Source of the DNA: Roseomonas populi | GTDB lineage: Bacteria > Pseudomonadota > Alphaproteobacteria > Acetobacterales > Acetobacteraceae | Reading direction: 5' to 3' | Length of the DNA: 64,000 bases | Assembly (NCBI RefSeq): GCF_024594815.1 | Contig: NZ_JANJOU010000001.1 | Coordinates: forward strand, 62,001-126,000 | Part shown: one piece after another, positions 13,126-24,228 of the stretch | How positions within the stretch are numbered: the first letter of the stretch is position 1 | Layout: the number at the start of each line of letters is the position of its first letter | Made by a program: the position numbers and the translations under genes | Notes under the pieces: model-generated | Databases searched by the model: none | Told to the model about the DNA's origin: nothing | Seen by the model: the letters and a program-made list of their open reading frames with translations, nothing else

Positions 13126-13728
13126 TCAGGCGGCCAGCTTGGCCGCGATGCGCGCCACGTGCTCGCCCTGGAAGTGGGCGGCTCCCAGGTCGTCCGGCGT
13201 CGGCTTCAGGCTGCCGTCCCCGCCCGCCACGGTGCTGGCGCCGTAGGGCGTGCCGCCCTGCACCTTCGTTACGTCCTGCAGCGGGGCATAGGAATAGGGC
13301 AAGCCGACGATGACCATGCCGAGGTGGTAGAGCACGTTGTTGGTCGCCAGGATCGTGCTCTCCTGCCCGCCATGGAGGCTGGCCGTGGAGGTGAAGCAGG
13401 ACCCGACCTTCCCGTTGAAGGCGCCTCGGGCCCAGAGGCCGCCCGTTTGGTCCAGGAAGTTCTTCATCTGGGACGCCATGTTCCCGTAGCGGGTGGGCGT
13501 GCCAATGATGATGGCGTCGTACTCGGTCAGTTCGTTCACGGTGGCCACCGGGGCCGCCTGGTCCATCTTGTAGTGGGAGTTCCGCGCCACCTCTTCCGGC
13601 ACAAGCTCCGGCACGCGCTTAACGTCCGCCGTCACGCCGGGCACGGCACGGGCACCCTCGGCCACGGCCTGCGCCATCGCCTCGATATGGCCGTAGCTGG
13701 AGTAGTAGAGGACCAGGACCTTCGCCAT
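13126..13728 (-). CDS. wrbA: NAD(P)H:quinone oxidoreductase WrbA
   Basis: WrbA is a flavodoxin-fold FMN enzyme that reduces quinones by two electrons, limiting oxidative stress. The 200-residue product starts with the FMN phosphate loop [12 protein letters not shown] and contains [19 protein letters not shown] and the W-containing loop [15 protein letters not shown], followed by [12 protein letters not shown], all typical of WrbA. It stands alone between the histidine kinase and pyrG, with gaps of 148-175 bp and 140 bp. It is the same strand as its neighbours but probably has its own promoter. Confidence 0.95.
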   Translation of the reverse strand: MAKVLVLYYSSYGHIEAMAQAVAEGARAVPGVTADVKRVPELVPEEVARNSHYKMDQAAPVATVNELTEYDAIIIGTPTRYGNMASQMKNFLDQTGGLWARGAFNGKVGSCFTSTASLHGGQESTILATNNVLYHLGMVIVGLPYSYAPLQDVTKVQGGTPYGASTVAGGDGSLKPTPDDLGAAHFQGEHVARIAAKLAA

Positions 13729-13810
13729 CGCGCTTAACCCTTGTTAGCGGCCCGCCGGGGTGGCGGGCCTGCCGCGGAGTTAGGTGAACGCGACGGCGCC
13801 GGAAAACGCT

Positions 13811-13837
13811 TGGCGGAAATGACCGTCATTCACGCCA
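13811..13837 (-). terminator. Imperfect inverted repeat between pyrG and wrbA
   Basis: The arms 13811-13823 and 13825-13837 match at 11 of 13 positions around a single base. It lies about 32 nt after the pyrG stop on the minus strand. It may be a terminator hairpin or an operator for wrbA. Confidence 0.35.
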
Positions 13838-13868
13838 AGCGATAGGCACGCCAAGCGATCGGCACGCC
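13831..13868. repeat. 16-bp tandem repeat, about 2.4 copies
   Basis: Units CACGCCAAGCGATAGG and CACGCCAAGCGATCGG lie directly next to each other, followed by a partial CACGCC that ends at the pyrG stop codon. They differ at one base. Function is unknown; slippage is the simplest origin. Confidence 0.7.
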
Positions 13869-15509
<1,641 letters not shown>

Positions 15510-15529
15510 TTATAACGAGCGATAGGGCG

Positions 15530-15590
15530 CCGCGGCCAGGGGCCGCGGACGCGGGAGTGCCATGCGCGGCCCCGGCTTGAACGGGGCCGC
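15530..15590 (-). terminator. Two hairpins between secG and pyrG
   Basis: The first stem met by a transcript from secG is 9 bp (15566-15574 with 15582-15590, 7-nt loop), about 15 nt after the secG stop. The second is 8 bp (15530-15537 with 15541-15548, 3-nt loop). Neither has a U-run; together they may terminate or attenuate transcription before pyrG. Confidence 0.45.
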
Positions 15591-15605
15591 CACCGGAACA
15601 GTGGC

Positions 15606-15935
15606 TTAGTTGGTCGGGACGCTCGGCGCAGCCGGGGCAGCGGGCGCGGCCGGGAGGGCTGGCGCGGTCGCGGCGGGCGGCGAATCGAAGAGGGAGCGCT
15701 GCCGCCCCGTTCCCTGGTTCAGCAGGCCCAGCGCCAGCGCCAGCGCCATGAAGATTGTGGCCAGTACCGCCGTGGCACGGGTCAGCAGGTTGGCCGTTCC
15801 ACGCCCGGACATGAAGTTGCCCATGCCCTGGGAGGAGCCGATGCCCAGCCCGCCGCCCTCGCTGCGCTGCAGCAGCACCACCCCGATCAGGGCGGCGGCG
15901 ACGAAGAAGTGCAGGACGAGGAGGACGGTGGTCAT
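15606..15935 (-). CDS. secG: Preprotein translocase subunit SecG
   Basis: SecG is the accessory membrane subunit of the SecYEG protein-export channel. The 109-residue product has two membrane segments (about residues 3-22 and 53-74), the connecting conserved loop QRSEGGGLGIG, and a Gly-rich SGRGTANLLTRATA just before the second segment, all hallmarks of SecG. The C-terminal tail is Ala/Pro-rich and variable, as usual. It lies 44 bp after tpiA on the same strand. Confidence 0.92.
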   Translation of the reverse strand: MTTVLLVLHFFVAAALIGVVLLQRSEGGGLGIGSSQGMGNFMSGRGTANLLTRATAVLATIFMALALALGLLNQGTGRQRSLFDSPPAATAPALPAAPAAPAAPSVPTN

Positions 15936-15979
15936 GATTCCCGGCTTCTAGCCCTGTAACGGGTGCGGGGGGAAGGGTT

Positions 15980-16738
15980 TCAGGCCGGAACGGCCGCGGC
16001 GATGGCCAGGAAATCCTCCGCCTTCAGGCTCGCGCCCCCCACCAGCGCCCCGTCCACGTTCGGCAGGGCCAGGATGGCCGCGGCGTTGGAGGGCTTCACC
16101 GAGCCGCCGTAAAGAAGGCGGGTCGTCTCCCCCAGCCCGGGGAAGCGCGCCGCCACCTCGGCCCGCATCCGGTTGTGCATGGCGGAGATGTCCGCCTCCG
16201 TCGGCGTGCGGCCCGTGCCGATGGCCCAGACCGGCTCGTAGGCCACCACGCCCTTGGCCGCGGCGAAGTCCGGCGGCAGGGAACCGGCGATCTGCGCGGC
16301 CACCACCGCCTCCGCCTCCCCGGCGTCGCGCTGGGCCTCCGTCTCGCCCACGCAGACCACGGGGATCAGCCCCGCCTCGATCGCCGCCTGGGCCTTGGCC
16401 TGCACCTGGGCATCCGTCTCCCCGTGGTCCGCCCGGCGTTCGGAGTGGCCAAGAATGACGAAGCCGCATCCGGCATCGGCCAGCATGGCGGCCGAGACAT
16501 CGCCCGTATGGGCCCCGTTCGCCTCCGCCGAGCAGTCCTGCCCGCCGATCGCCACCGGCTTCCAGCCCATGGAGGCGGCGGCGACGTGCAGGTGCAGGAA
16601 GGGCGGGCAGATCAGCAGGTCCGCGCCCGGCGCCCGGTCCAGCCCGGCCCGCACCCCCTCGGCCAGGGCCGCGGCGTCCCGCAGCGTGCCGTTCATCTTC
16701 CAGTTGCCGGCAATGAGGGGGCGGACTCCGGGGGTCAT
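15980..16738 (-). CDS. tpiA: Triosephosphate isomerase
   Basis: TpiA interconverts dihydroxyacetone phosphate and glyceraldehyde-3-phosphate. The TIM-barrel signature residues are visible: Lys in AGNWKMNG (about residue 13), the electrophilic His in VILGHSERR (about 97), the catalytic Glu in [11 protein letters not shown] (about 167), and the phosphate-binding YGGSVKPSN and GALVGGASL near the C-terminus. Length 252 is standard. It is divergent from the ppiD-like gene across a 123-bp gap that should hold both promoters. Confidence 0.97.
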   Translation of the reverse strand: MTPGVRPLIAGNWKMNGTLRDAAALAEGVRAGLDRAPGADLLICPPFLHLHVAAASMGWKPVAIGGQDCSAEANGAHTGDVSAAMLADAGCGFVILGHSERRADHGETDAQVQAKAQAAIEAGLIPVVCVGETEAQRDAGEAEAVVAAQIAGSLPPDFAAAKGVVAYEPVWAIGTGRTPTEADISAMHNRMRAEVAARFPGLGETTRLLYGGSVKPSNAAAILALPNVDGALVGGASLKAEDFLAIAAAVPA

Positions 16739-16861
16739 GGGCTCTCCTGGCGTGACGGCGCGTATCAGCGCCGCCTATCGGGAGGATGGAGGTTTGGCAA
16801 CCGTATCCGGATAGGCTACCGCCCCTTCTCCGAACTTCCCCCAGCAGGGCCCGCCGCCGCC

Positions 16862-18760
16862 ATGATCACCGCGTTCCGCCGTCTCGCCGGCACCTGGTTC
16901 GCCAGGGGCCTCTTCGTCCTGCTGGTGCTCTCCTTCGCGGTCTGGGGGATCGAGGACACCATCCGCAACTTCGGCCGAGACAATGCCGTGGCGCGCGTTG
17001 GCGGGCAGCCGATCGAGCTGGCGGAGGCCCAGAACGCCGCCCGGCGGGAGACGCAGCGCCTGCAGCGCCAGCTCGGCCCGCGCTTCGAGCCGAACGAGGC
17101 CTTCCGCCAGGCCGTGGCCCGCCAAGCGCTGGAGAACCTCATCGCCTCCCGCGCCCAGGACCAGGAGGCGCGGAGCCTCGGCGTCTCCGCCTCGGTGGAC
17201 GCGGTCCGGGCCTATACCTTCGCCATTCCCGCCTTCCGCGACGCGGCCGGCCAGTTCAGCCCCTTCATCCTGCAGCAGTTCCTGCGCCAGAACGACCTGA
17301 CGGAGGGCGACTTCACCCGCCTCGTCATCTCCGACCTGCAGCGGCAGCAGCTGGTGGGCGCCGTCCGCGCCGGCGCCCGGGCGCCCGAGACACTGACGAA
17401 GCTCCTCGCCGCCTTCGCCGGGGAGAAGCGGGTGGCCGAAGTGGCGGAATTCCCCCTGCTCAGCGCCCCCGAGGTGCCGGAGCCGACCCAGGCGCAGCTG
17501 GAGCGCTTCCACGAGAACAACCCCGCCGAGTTCTCCTCCCCCGAGTACCGCGAGGCCGCCCTCGCCCTCCTCTCTGCCGAGATCCTGCTGCCGAAGGTGC
17601 AGGTGACGGATGCCGAGATCGACGCCGGGCTGGAGGCGCAGCGCGAGCGCAGCGGCACGCCGGAGCGCCGCACGGTGGAGCAGGCCCTGGTCTCCACGAA
17701 GGAGGCTGCGGACGCGATCCGCACCGCCTGGACCGGTGGCGCCGACCTCCAGGCGATCACGACCCAGGCGCAGGCTGCTGGCGGCGCCGCGCTGGAGATG
17801 GGCCAGGTGACCCGCTCCGAGATGCCCGTGGAGAACATCGCGAACGCTGTCTTCGCCCTGCCGGATGGCGGTGTGAGCGAGCCGATCCAGAGCCCCTTTG
17901 GCTGGCACGTGATGAAGGTGACGGCGATCCAGCCCGCCACCGAAATCCCGATGGAAACCCTGCGCGCCCAGACCCGCGAGACGCTGGCGCGGGAAAAGGC
18001 CGCTGACCTCTCCTTTGAGGAGGCGAACAAGCTGGAGGACGCCCTCTCCGGCGGCTCCACCGTGGAGGAGGCGGCGCAGCGCTTCGGCCTGCAGGCCACC
18101 CGCGTGACGCTGGATCGCCAGGGCAATGGCCGTGATGGCCGCCCCGTGACCCTGCCCGGCGGCCCCGCCGCGCGCGCCGCGCTGATCGAGGCGATCTTCG
18201 CCAACCCCGCCGGCTCCGGCCCGCGCGTGGCGGAGGTGGGCCAGGCCTTCGCGGCGTTGGACGTGCCCACCGCCATCCCCGCCGCGCTGAAGCCCTTCGC
18301 GGAGGTGGAGGCTGAGGTGCGCCGCGCCTGGACGCTGGACGCCCGCCGCCGCGCCCAGGAGGAGCGCGCCACGGCGCTGATGACGGCCGTCCAGGGCGGG
18401 AAGGACTTTGCGGAGGCCGCGAAGGAGGCCGGGGTCGAGCCCGCCCGCATGGGCCCGGCCGCGCGCGACGCCCAGGGCCCAGCCGCGGGCGGCATCCCGG
18501 CCGAGCTGCTGCCCGGCCTCTTCACCCTGAAGCCCGGGGAGGTGACCATGGCCACCACCGCCGCCGGCTTCGCCGTGGCGAAGCTGGTGGAGATCATCCC
18601 CGCCGACACCGCGGCCGCCCCGGACGCCCAGGCGCGCGCCAAAACCGAGGTGGAGCAGGCCATGCAGGACGACCTGGAGGCCCAGTTCGCCGCCGCGCTC
18701 CGCGCCCGCGCCAAGGTGACGATCAACGAGGGCCTAATGGACCAGGTGGCCGCGAGATGA
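16862..18760 (+). CDS. Membrane-anchored PpiD/SurA-type peptidyl-prolyl isomerase
   Basis: This periplasmic folding factor of about 632 residues has one N-terminal membrane anchor (about residues 12-30, ending FAVWGIEDTIRNF), a SurA_N-like helical region (about 35-200), a parvulin-type domain with degenerate catalytic core (about 265-355, ending SPFGWHVMKV), and a C-terminal helical region. The anchor and layout are those of PpiD, which assists proteins leaving the Sec channel. The ATG at 16862 is used; a frame open far upstream (to 16175) is a shadow on tpiA. Its stop overlaps the trpE start by 4 bp (ATGA), so the two are coupled. Confidence 0.88.
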   Translation: MITAFRRLAGTWFARGLFVLLVLSFAVWGIEDTIRNFGRDNAVARVGGQPIELAEAQNAARRETQRLQRQLGPRFEPNEAFRQAVARQALENLIASRAQDQEARSLGVSASVDAVRAYTFAIPAFRDAAGQFSPFILQQFLRQNDLTEGDFTRLVISDLQRQQLVGAVRAGARAPETLTKLLAAFAGEKRVAEVAEFPLLSAPEVPEPTQAQLERFHENNPAEFSSPEYREAALALLSAEILLPKVQVTDAEIDAGLEAQRERSGTPERRTVEQALVSTKEAADAIRTAWTGGADLQAITTQAQAAGGAALEMGQVTRSEMPVENIANAVFALPDGGVSEPIQSPFGWHVMKVTAIQPATEIPMETLRAQTRETLAREKAADLSFEEANKLEDALSGGSTVEEAAQRFGLQATRVTLDRQGNGRDGRPVTLPGGPAARAALIEAIFANPAGSGPRVAEVGQAFAALDVPTAIPAALKPFAEVEAEVRRAWTLDARRRAQEERATALMTAVQGGKDFAEAAKEAGVEPARMGPAARDAQGPAAGGIPAELLPGLFTLKPGEVTMATTAAGFAVAKLVEIIPADTAAAPDAQARAKTEVEQAMQDDLEAQFAAALRARAKVTINEGLMDQVAAR

Positions 18761-20277
18761 CCGCCCCCGACAGCTACGCCGCCTTCGCCACCGCCCACGC
18801 GGCCGGGCGCGGGCAAGTGGTGTTCCGGGAGCGCGTCGCGGACCTCGACACCCCCGTCGGCGCCTTTCTCAAGCTCGCCGAGGGCCGCCCCAACACCTTC
18901 CTGCTGGAGAGCGTGGAGGGCGGGCAGAGCCGGGGCCGCTACTCCGCCATCGGCCTCGCCCCCGACCTGATCTGGCGCTGCCGGGACGGGCGGGCGGAGG
19001 TGAACCGCCACGCCCTTTCCGCCCCCCACGCCTTCGTGCCGGAGGAGGCGCCGCCGCTGGAGGGCCTGCGCGCCCTGATCCAGTCCTGCCGCATGGACCT
19101 GCCGGCCGGGCTGCCGCCCTGCGCCGCCGGCCTGTTCGGCTATCTCGGCTACGACATGGTCCGGCAGATAGAGCGCCTGCCGGCGGAGAACCCGGACCTG
19201 CTGGGCATTCCCGAGGCGATCCTCAGCCGCCCCACCCTGCTCGCCGTCTTCGACCACGTGCGGGACATCCTGACCCTCTGCGCGCCCGTCTATGCCGATA
19301 GGGGAGAGACGGCGCGCGAGGCCTACGAGGCCGCCCAGGCCCGGCTGGACGAGGCCGAGGTCGCGCTGGACCGCCCGGTCCCTCGCCCTGCCCCGCCCGC
19401 CGCCCTGCCCCCGCCGGGCACGCCTTCCTCCAACTTCACGCGGGAAGGCTTCATGGCCGCGGTGGAGCGGGCGAAGGAGTTCATCGCCGCCGGAGACGCC
19501 TTCCAGATCGTCCCCAGCCAGCGCTTCCAGGCGCCCTTCGCCCTGCCGCCCTTCGCGCTCTACCGCGCGCTGCGGCGCCTCAACCCCGCACCGTTCCTGT
19601 TCCACTTCGACTTCGGCGGTTTCGCGGCCACCGGCGCCAGCCCGGAGATCCTGGTTCGGCTGCGGGACGGGGTGGTGACGGTCCGCCCCCTCGCCGGCAC
19701 GCGCCGCCGCGGCGCGACGCCGGAGGAGGACAAGGCGCTGGAGAGGGAGCTTCTGGCCGATCCGAAGGAGCGGGCGGAGCACCTGATGCTGGTGGATCTC
19801 GGCCGTAACGACGTGGGCCGGGTGGCCGAAACGGGCAGCGTCCGCGTCACCGCCCAGTTCGGGATCGAGCGCTACTCCCAGGTGATGCACATCAGCTCCG
19901 AGGTGCAGGGCCGGCTGCGCCCGGGCCTGACGGCGCTGGACGCGCTGATGGCCGGCTTCCCCGCCGGCACGCTCTCCGGGGCGCCGAAGGTGCGGGCCAT
20001 GCAGATCATCGAGGAGCTGGAGCCCTCCCGCCGCGGCGTCTACGCGGGCTGCTTCGGCTATTTCGGCGGGGATGGCGGCATGGACACCTGCATCGGCCTC
20101 CGTATGGCCGTGGTGAAGGACGGCACCATGTACGTCCAAGCCGGGGCCGGGGTGGTGGCGGACAGCGATCCGGCCTCCGAGGAGGAGGAGACCCGGCAGA
20201 AGGCCCGCGCCCTGTTCCGCGCGGCGGAGGAGGCCGTGCGCTTCGCCGCAGCCGCGCCCCGCAGGGCGGAGGGCTGA
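18757..20277 (+). CDS. trpE: Anthranilate synthase component I
   Basis: TrpE makes anthranilate from chorismate with ammonia supplied by TrpG; first step of tryptophan synthesis. The 506-residue product has the tryptophan-binding feedback motif LLES (in TFLLESVEGG, about residue 48) and the chorismate-binding core with PLAGTRRRGATPEED, LVDLGRNDVGRVA, and GTLSGAPKVRAMQIIEELE, followed by GCFGYFGGDGGMDTCI. All catalytic blocks are present. It overlaps the ppiD-like gene and is separated from trpG by an inserted methyltransferase gene. Confidence 0.96.
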   Translation: MTAPDSYAAFATAHAAGRGQVVFRERVADLDTPVGAFLKLAEGRPNTFLLESVEGGQSRGRYSAIGLAPDLIWRCRDGRAEVNRHALSAPHAFVPEEAPPLEGLRALIQSCRMDLPAGLPPCAAGLFGYLGYDMVRQIERLPAENPDLLGIPEAILSRPTLLAVFDHVRDILTLCAPVYADRGETAREAYEAAQARLDEAEVALDRPVPRPAPPAALPPPGTPSSNFTREGFMAAVERAKEFIAAGDAFQIVPSQRFQAPFALPPFALYRALRRLNPAPFLFHFDFGGFAATGASPEILVRLRDGVVTVRPLAGTRRRGATPEEDKALERELLADPKERAEHLMLVDLGRNDVGRVAETGSVRVTAQFGIERYSQVMHISSEVQGRLRPGLTALDALMAGFPAGTLSGAPKVRAMQIIEELEPSRRGVYAGCFGYFGGDGGMDTCIGLRMAVVKDGTMYVQAGAGVVADSDPASEEEETRQKARALFRAAEEAVRFAAAAPRRAEG

Positions 20278-20281
20278 GCCG

Positions 20282-20992
20282 ATGGATGGCGCCATGGAGC
20301 TGTTCGAGACGAATGGCGTCCGCATCGACCTGGCGCATCCCCGGATCCAGCCCGTGGCGGACGAGTTCCGCCGCGGTGCCTTCGAGGCGAGCGAGGCGAA
20401 GATCACCCGCCGCGTCGTGCGGCCCCATCATCGCATCCTGGAGCTCGGCACCTGCACGGGCTTCATCGCCATGATCGCGGCGCGGATCGTCGGCCCCGCC
20501 AACATCCGCTCCTATGAGGCGAACCCGGAGAACGCGGCGCTGGCCGCGCACCACTTCGCCGCGAACGGGCTGCCGGTTGAGCTCTACAACACCGTGCTGC
20601 TGTCCCGCCGCTCCGCGGCGACGCATCCCGCCACGGTGCCATTCTTCGTCTCCCCCTCCCTCGTCTCCTCCTCCCTCATCCCCATCCCCCGCCGGGGCAC
20701 GGTGGATGTCCCGGTCGCGGTGTTCGAGGAGGAGGTGGCGCGCCACGGGGCCAACTTCCTCATCATGGACATCGAGGGTGGCGAGGTGGACCTGCTCGGC
20801 ACGGCCGACCTGGACCCGATCACCGGCATTATCCTGGAGACGCATTACCGGAAGGCCGGGGTGGCCCCGACGGACGCCATGATGAAGCGCCTCTACGACC
20901 GCGGCTTCCGGATCAACCTGCGCAGCTCCGGGTCCGAAACGCTCCACCTCTACCGCGAGGGCCACGAGGCGGATCTCCAGGGCGCCTTCTAG
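20282..20992 (+). CDS. FkbM-type SAM-dependent methyltransferase
   Basis: The product, 236 residues, has the SAM-binding motif [15 protein letters not shown], an acidic motif II ([14 protein letters not shown]), and the FkbM-type [13 protein letters not shown], where the acidic residues sit at the usual place for O-methyl transfer. The substrate is unknown; related proteins act on sugars or polyketides. It starts 4 bp after trpE and ends 58 bp before trpG, so it is inside the tryptophan operon. A second ATG at 20294 could also serve. Nothing in the sequence links it to tryptophan synthesis. Confidence 0.82.
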   Translation: MDGAMELFETNGVRIDLAHPRIQPVADEFRRGAFEASEAKITRRVVRPHHRILELGTCTGFIAMIAARIVGPANIRSYEANPENAALAAHHFAANGLPVELYNTVLLSRRSAATHPATVPFFVSPSLVSSSLIPIPRRGTVDVPVAVFEEEVARHGANFLIMDIEGGEVDLLGTADLDPITGIILETHYRKAGVAPTDAMMKRLYDRGFRINLRSSGSETLHLYREGHEADLQGAF

Positions 20993-21050
20993 TCCCGGCC
21001 CGGAGCTCCGTCTTGACCGGCGGTGGCCCCTGGGCCGAAGTGGGGCGGCC

Positions 21051-21677
21051 ATGATCCTGCTCATCGACAATTACGACAGCTTCACCTTCAACCTCGTCCA
21101 CTTCCTCGGGGAGCTGGGCGCGGAGGTGGCCGTCTGGCGCAACGACGCGCTCTCGGTGGACCAGGCGATCGAGATGAAGCCGCAAGCAGTCATCCTCTCC
21201 CCCGGCCCCTGCACGCCGAACGAGGCGGGGATCTGCCTGGACCTGATCGGCGCGGCCGCGGGGAAGGGCGTGCCCGTGTTCGGCGTCTGCCTCGGCCACC
21301 AGTCCATCGGGCAGGCTTTCGGCGGCGCTGTGGTGCGCGCCCCCCAGCCCGTGCACGGCAAGGTGCACGACATGCACCATGGCGGCAGCGATGTCTTCGC
21401 CGGCCTCCCCTCCCCCTTCAAGGCCACGCGCTATCACTCCCTCGTCGTGCGGCGGGACGACCTGCCGGAGACCCTGAAGGTCACGGCGGAGACTGAGGAC
21501 GGGCTCGTCATGGGGCTCGCGCACCGCGACCTGCCGGTCTGGGGCGTGCAGTTCCACCCGGAGAGCATCGCCTCGCAGCACGGCCACGACATGCTGGCCA
21601 ACCTGCTGCGCCTGGCCGGAATCAACCTGCCGCCCAGGGGCAATCCGCTGGGCGAACCTCTTCCCCAGGCCGCCTGA
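21051..21677 (+). CDS. trpG: Anthranilate synthase component II (glutamine amidotransferase)
   Basis: TrpG hydrolyses glutamine and feeds ammonia to TrpE; it can also serve PabB in folate synthesis. The 208-residue product has the N-terminal [17 protein letters not shown], the oxyanion motif [12 protein letters not shown], the nucleophile Cys in [14 protein letters not shown] (about residue 84), and the His-Glu pair in QFHPESIAS. All are intact. trpD begins 3 bp after its stop codon. Confidence 0.96.
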   Translation: MILLIDNYDSFTFNLVHFLGELGAEVAVWRNDALSVDQAIEMKPQAVILSPGPCTPNEAGICLDLIGAAAGKGVPVFGVCLGHQSIGQAFGGAVVRAPQPVHGKVHDMHHGGSDVFAGLPSPFKATRYHSLVVRRDDLPETLKVTAETEDGLVMGLAHRDLPVWGVQFHPESIASQHGHDMLANLLRLAGINLPPRGNPLGEPLPQAA

Positions 21678-21680
21678 GCC

Positions 21681-22688
21681 ATGTCCCTCAAGCCTGTCCT
21701 GGCCCGGCTCGCCGCCGGGGAGCGCCTTGCCGAGAGCGAGGCCGAGGCCGCCTTCGGCACGGTAATGGCCGGCGAGGCCACGCCCGCCCAGATCGCCGGC
21801 CTGCTGATGGCCATGCGCGTGCGCGGGGAGACGGTGGCGGAGATGACCGGCGCCGTGCGGGCCATGCGCGCCCGCATGCTGGCGGTCGAGGCGCCTGAGG
21901 GCGCGATCGACCTTGTCGGAACCGGGGGGGATGCCGCCGGTACCCTCAACATCTCCACCGCCGCCGCGCTGGTCGTCGCCGGCTGCGGCGTGCCGGTGGC
22001 TAAGCACGGGAACCGCGCCCTCTCCTCCCGCTCCGGCGCCTCCGACGTGCTCAGCGCGCTGGGCGTGAACACCGATGTTCCCATGGAACGCATCCCCGAG
22101 GTGCTGCGGGAGGCCGGGATCTGCTTCCTCGCCGCCCCGCGCCACCACGCCGCCTTGCGCCACGCGGCCGGCCCGCGCGTGGAGCTGGGCACCCGCACCA
22201 TCTTCAACCTGCTGGGCCCGCTGACCAACCCGGCCCGCGTCCGCCGCCAGATGACCGGCGCCTTCGCCCCGCAATGGCTGCGCCCCATGGCGGAGACGCT
22301 CGGCCGCATCGGGACGGAGCACGCCTGGCTCGTCCACGGGCAGGGCCTGGACGAACTGACGGTGTCCGGCCCCTCCCAGGTGGTGGAGCTGAAAGGCGGC
22401 CACATCCGGGAGTTCGAGGTGGCGCCGGAGGATGCGGGCCTACCCCGCCACCCCGCCGAGTCCCTGAAGGGCGGCGAGCCGGCGGAGAACGCGGAGGCCG
22501 TGGTCGCGCTGCTGAAGGGTGAGGCCGGCGGCTATCGGGACTGCGTGCTGCTCAACGCCGCCGCCGCCCTCATCGTCGCGGGCCGGGTGGAGACGCTGAA
22601 GGAAGGCGCGGCGCTGGCCGCCGAGTCCGTCGCCTCCGGCCGCGCCCTGGCGGCGCTGGAGAGGCTGCGGGCGCTGACGGCCGCCTGA
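21681..22688 (+). CDS. trpD: Anthranilate phosphoribosyltransferase
   Basis: TrpD joins anthranilate to PRPP. The 335-residue product has the PRPP-binding [17 protein letters not shown] (about residues 80-96), the [21 protein letters not shown] block, [20 protein letters not shown], and the [11 protein letters not shown] signature. Length is standard. It follows trpG by 3 bp. A 211-bp gap rich in hairpins separates it from trpC, unlike the tight joins elsewhere in this operon. Confidence 0.96.
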   Translation: MSLKPVLARLAAGERLAESEAEAAFGTVMAGEATPAQIAGLLMAMRVRGETVAEMTGAVRAMRARMLAVEAPEGAIDLVGTGGDAAGTLNISTAAALVVAGCGVPVAKHGNRALSSRSGASDVLSALGVNTDVPMERIPEVLREAGICFLAAPRHHAALRHAAGPRVELGTRTIFNLLGPLTNPARVRRQMTGAFAPQWLRPMAETLGRIGTEHAWLVHGQGLDELTVSGPSQVVELKGGHIREFEVAPEDAGLPRHPAESLKGGEPAENAEAVVALLKGEAGGYRDCVLLNAAAALIVAGRVETLKEGAALAAESVASGRALAALERLRALTAA

Positions 22689-22847
22689 CGCGGCGCCCGG
22701 CTCCCTTGCGCTCACCTCGAACGCGCCAGCCCCGGCCGGCCGGCGCTTGGGCGCTCCTGGGCCCGGGCGCCCGATCCGCATCCGGAACGTCCCGCGCGCG
22801 TTGCACCGGGGGCCCGGCCCGGCCAGACGGGCGCGACGCCCTGCCCC

Positions 22848-22876
22848 GCGCGGGTGCCGCTTGACGGCACCCGCGC
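22848..22876 (+). promoter_or_regulatory. 12-bp perfect hairpin upstream of trpC
   Basis: Arms 22848-22859 and 22865-22876 (GCGCGGGTGCCG and its complement) enclose a 5-nt loop, 23 bp before the trpC ATG. A second weaker hairpin (22749-22754 with 22767-22772) lies upstream. No U-run and no Trp-rich leader peptide is seen, so classical attenuation is not supported. It may tune trpC translation or protect an mRNA end. Confidence 0.4.
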
Positions 22877-22899
22877 AACAGCGCGAGGAACCGTCCACC

Positions 22900-23754
22900 A
22901 TGGATCAGACCCTCCCGGTGACCGACGCGCCCCTTCCCGACACCAAGCGCAGCGCGGACCTGTCGGACACGCTCCGGCAGATACTGGCCGCCAAGTACGT
23001 GGAGGTGCAGGCGCGGCAGCAGGAAACCCCCCTGGCGGAGATGGAGCGGCGCGCCCGCGATGCCGGGCGGCCCCGGCCCTTCACGGCGGCCCTCTGCAAC
23101 GCCGTGGCGGATCTTCGGGTAGGCCTGATCGCCGAGGTGAAGCGCGCCTCCCCCTCCGGCGGGCTGATCCGCGAGCCCTTCGACCCTGCCGGCATTGCCC
23201 GCGCCTATGAGGAGGCGGGCGCCACCTGCCTCTCCGTGCTGACGGACGAGCCCTGGTTCCAGGGCACCCCGGAGCACCTGCGCCTGGCGCGGGAGGCGAC
23301 GAACCTGCCCGTGCTGCGGAAGGATTTCATGGTGGATCCCTGGCAGGTCTTCGAGGCCCGGGCCATGGGGGCGGACGCTATCCTCATCATCATGGCCGCG
23401 GTGACCGACGAGATGGCCGAGCGGCTGGAGGACACGGCCCGCGGCCTGGACATGGGCGTGCTGGTAGAGATCCATGACGAGGCGGAGCTTCAGCGCGCCC
23501 TGGGGTTGGAGACGCGCCTGATCGGCGTGAACAACCGCGACCTGCGCAGCCTCAAGACCGACATCGCCGTGACGGAGCGCCTGGCGCCGCTGGTCCCCGC
23601 CGACCGCATCCCCGTCGCCGAGAGCGGCATCCGCACCCCCGAGGACGTGCGCCGCATGGCCCATGCCGGCGCCCGCTGCCTGCTGGTGGGCGAGCACCTG
23701 CTGCGCCAGCCCGACCCCGGCGCCGCCGCCCGCGCGCTGGTGGAGGCCGCTTGA
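22900..23754 (+). CDS. trpC: Indole-3-glycerol phosphate synthase
   Basis: TrpC closes the indole ring to give indole-3-glycerol phosphate. The TIM-barrel motifs are present: [13 protein letters not shown] with the phosphate-steering Lys, [24 protein letters not shown] with the second catalytic Lys, [10 protein letters not shown], and [12 protein letters not shown]. The product has 284 residues, starting at the ATG at 22900 behind a GCGAGGAA ribosome site; a longer frame from 22747 is rejected as it crosses the hairpin region. Its stop overlaps the TTG start of moaC. Confidence 0.96.
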   Translation: MDQTLPVTDAPLPDTKRSADLSDTLRQILAAKYVEVQARQQETPLAEMERRARDAGRPRPFTAALCNAVADLRVGLIAEVKRASPSGGLIREPFDPAGIARAYEEAGATCLSVLTDEPWFQGTPEHLRLAREATNLPVLRKDFMVDPWQVFEARAMGADAILIIMAAVTDEMAERLEDTARGLDMGVLVEIHDEAELQRALGLETRLIGVNNRDLRSLKTDIAVTERLAPLVPADRIPVAESGIRTPEDVRRMAHAGARCLLVGEHLLRQPDPGAAARALVEAA

Positions 23755-24227
23755 GCGGCCCCCTCACCCATTTCGATGCCGCCGGCCGGGCGGCGATGGT
23801 GGATGTCTCGGCGAAGGCCGAGACGGTGCGGGAGGCAACGGCCAAGGGCCGGATCACCATGCGCCCGGAGACCCTGGCCCTTATCGCCGAGGGCCGCGCG
23901 GGCAAGGGCGACGTGCTCGGCGTGGCCCGGCTGGCCGGGATCATGGCCGCCAAGCGAACCGCCGAGTTGATCCCCCTCTGCCACCCCCTCCCCCTCTCCT
24001 CCGCCAGCGTGGAGCTGGAGCTGGCGGAACCGGACGCGGTGGAGATCACCGCAACCGTTCGTACCGCTGGCCGGACGGGGGTGGAGATGGAGGCGATGAC
24101 GGCCGTGACCGTCGCGGCGCTGACAGTTTACGACATGGTGAAGGCGGTGGACCGGGCCATGCGGATCGAGGCGGTAAGGCTGACGCGCAAATCCGGCGGA
24201 AAGTCCGGGTTCTACGAGGCCGAATAG
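23751..24227 (+). CDS. moaC: Cyclic pyranopterin monophosphate synthase accessory protein MoaC
   Basis: MoaC converts the cyclised GTP product of MoaA to cyclic pyranopterin monophosphate in molybdenum cofactor synthesis. The 158-residue product carries [13 protein letters not shown] and the active-site stretch [10 protein letters not shown] with the C-terminal [11 protein letters not shown] take a TTG start at 23751: TTGA overlaps the trpC stop by 4 bp, GGAGG sits 4 nt upstream, and the residues [18 protein letters not shown] that follow match the family N-terminus. moaA is not in the window. Confidence 0.94.
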   Translation: MSGPLTHFDAAGRAAMVDVSAKAETVREATAKGRITMRPETLALIAEGRAGKGDVLGVARLAGIMAAKRTAELIPLCHPLPLSSASVELELAEPDAVEITATVRTAGRTGVEMEAMTAVTVAALTVYDMVKAVDRAMRIEAVRLTRKSGGKSGFYEAE

Positions 24228-24228
24228 G

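Noticed and set aside
16175-16861. Extended start of the ppiD-like gene
   Set aside because: The extra residues are antisense to tpiA; the membrane anchor starts at the ATG at 16862.
17212-20406. Minus-strand open frame of 1064 codons opposite ppiD and trpE
   Set aside because: Antisense shadow; no motifs, and both plus-strand genes have complete family signatures.
22689-22899. Tryptophan leader peptide and attenuator before trpC
   Set aside because: No short frame with adjacent Trp codons and no U-run after the hairpin, so classical attenuation is unsupported.
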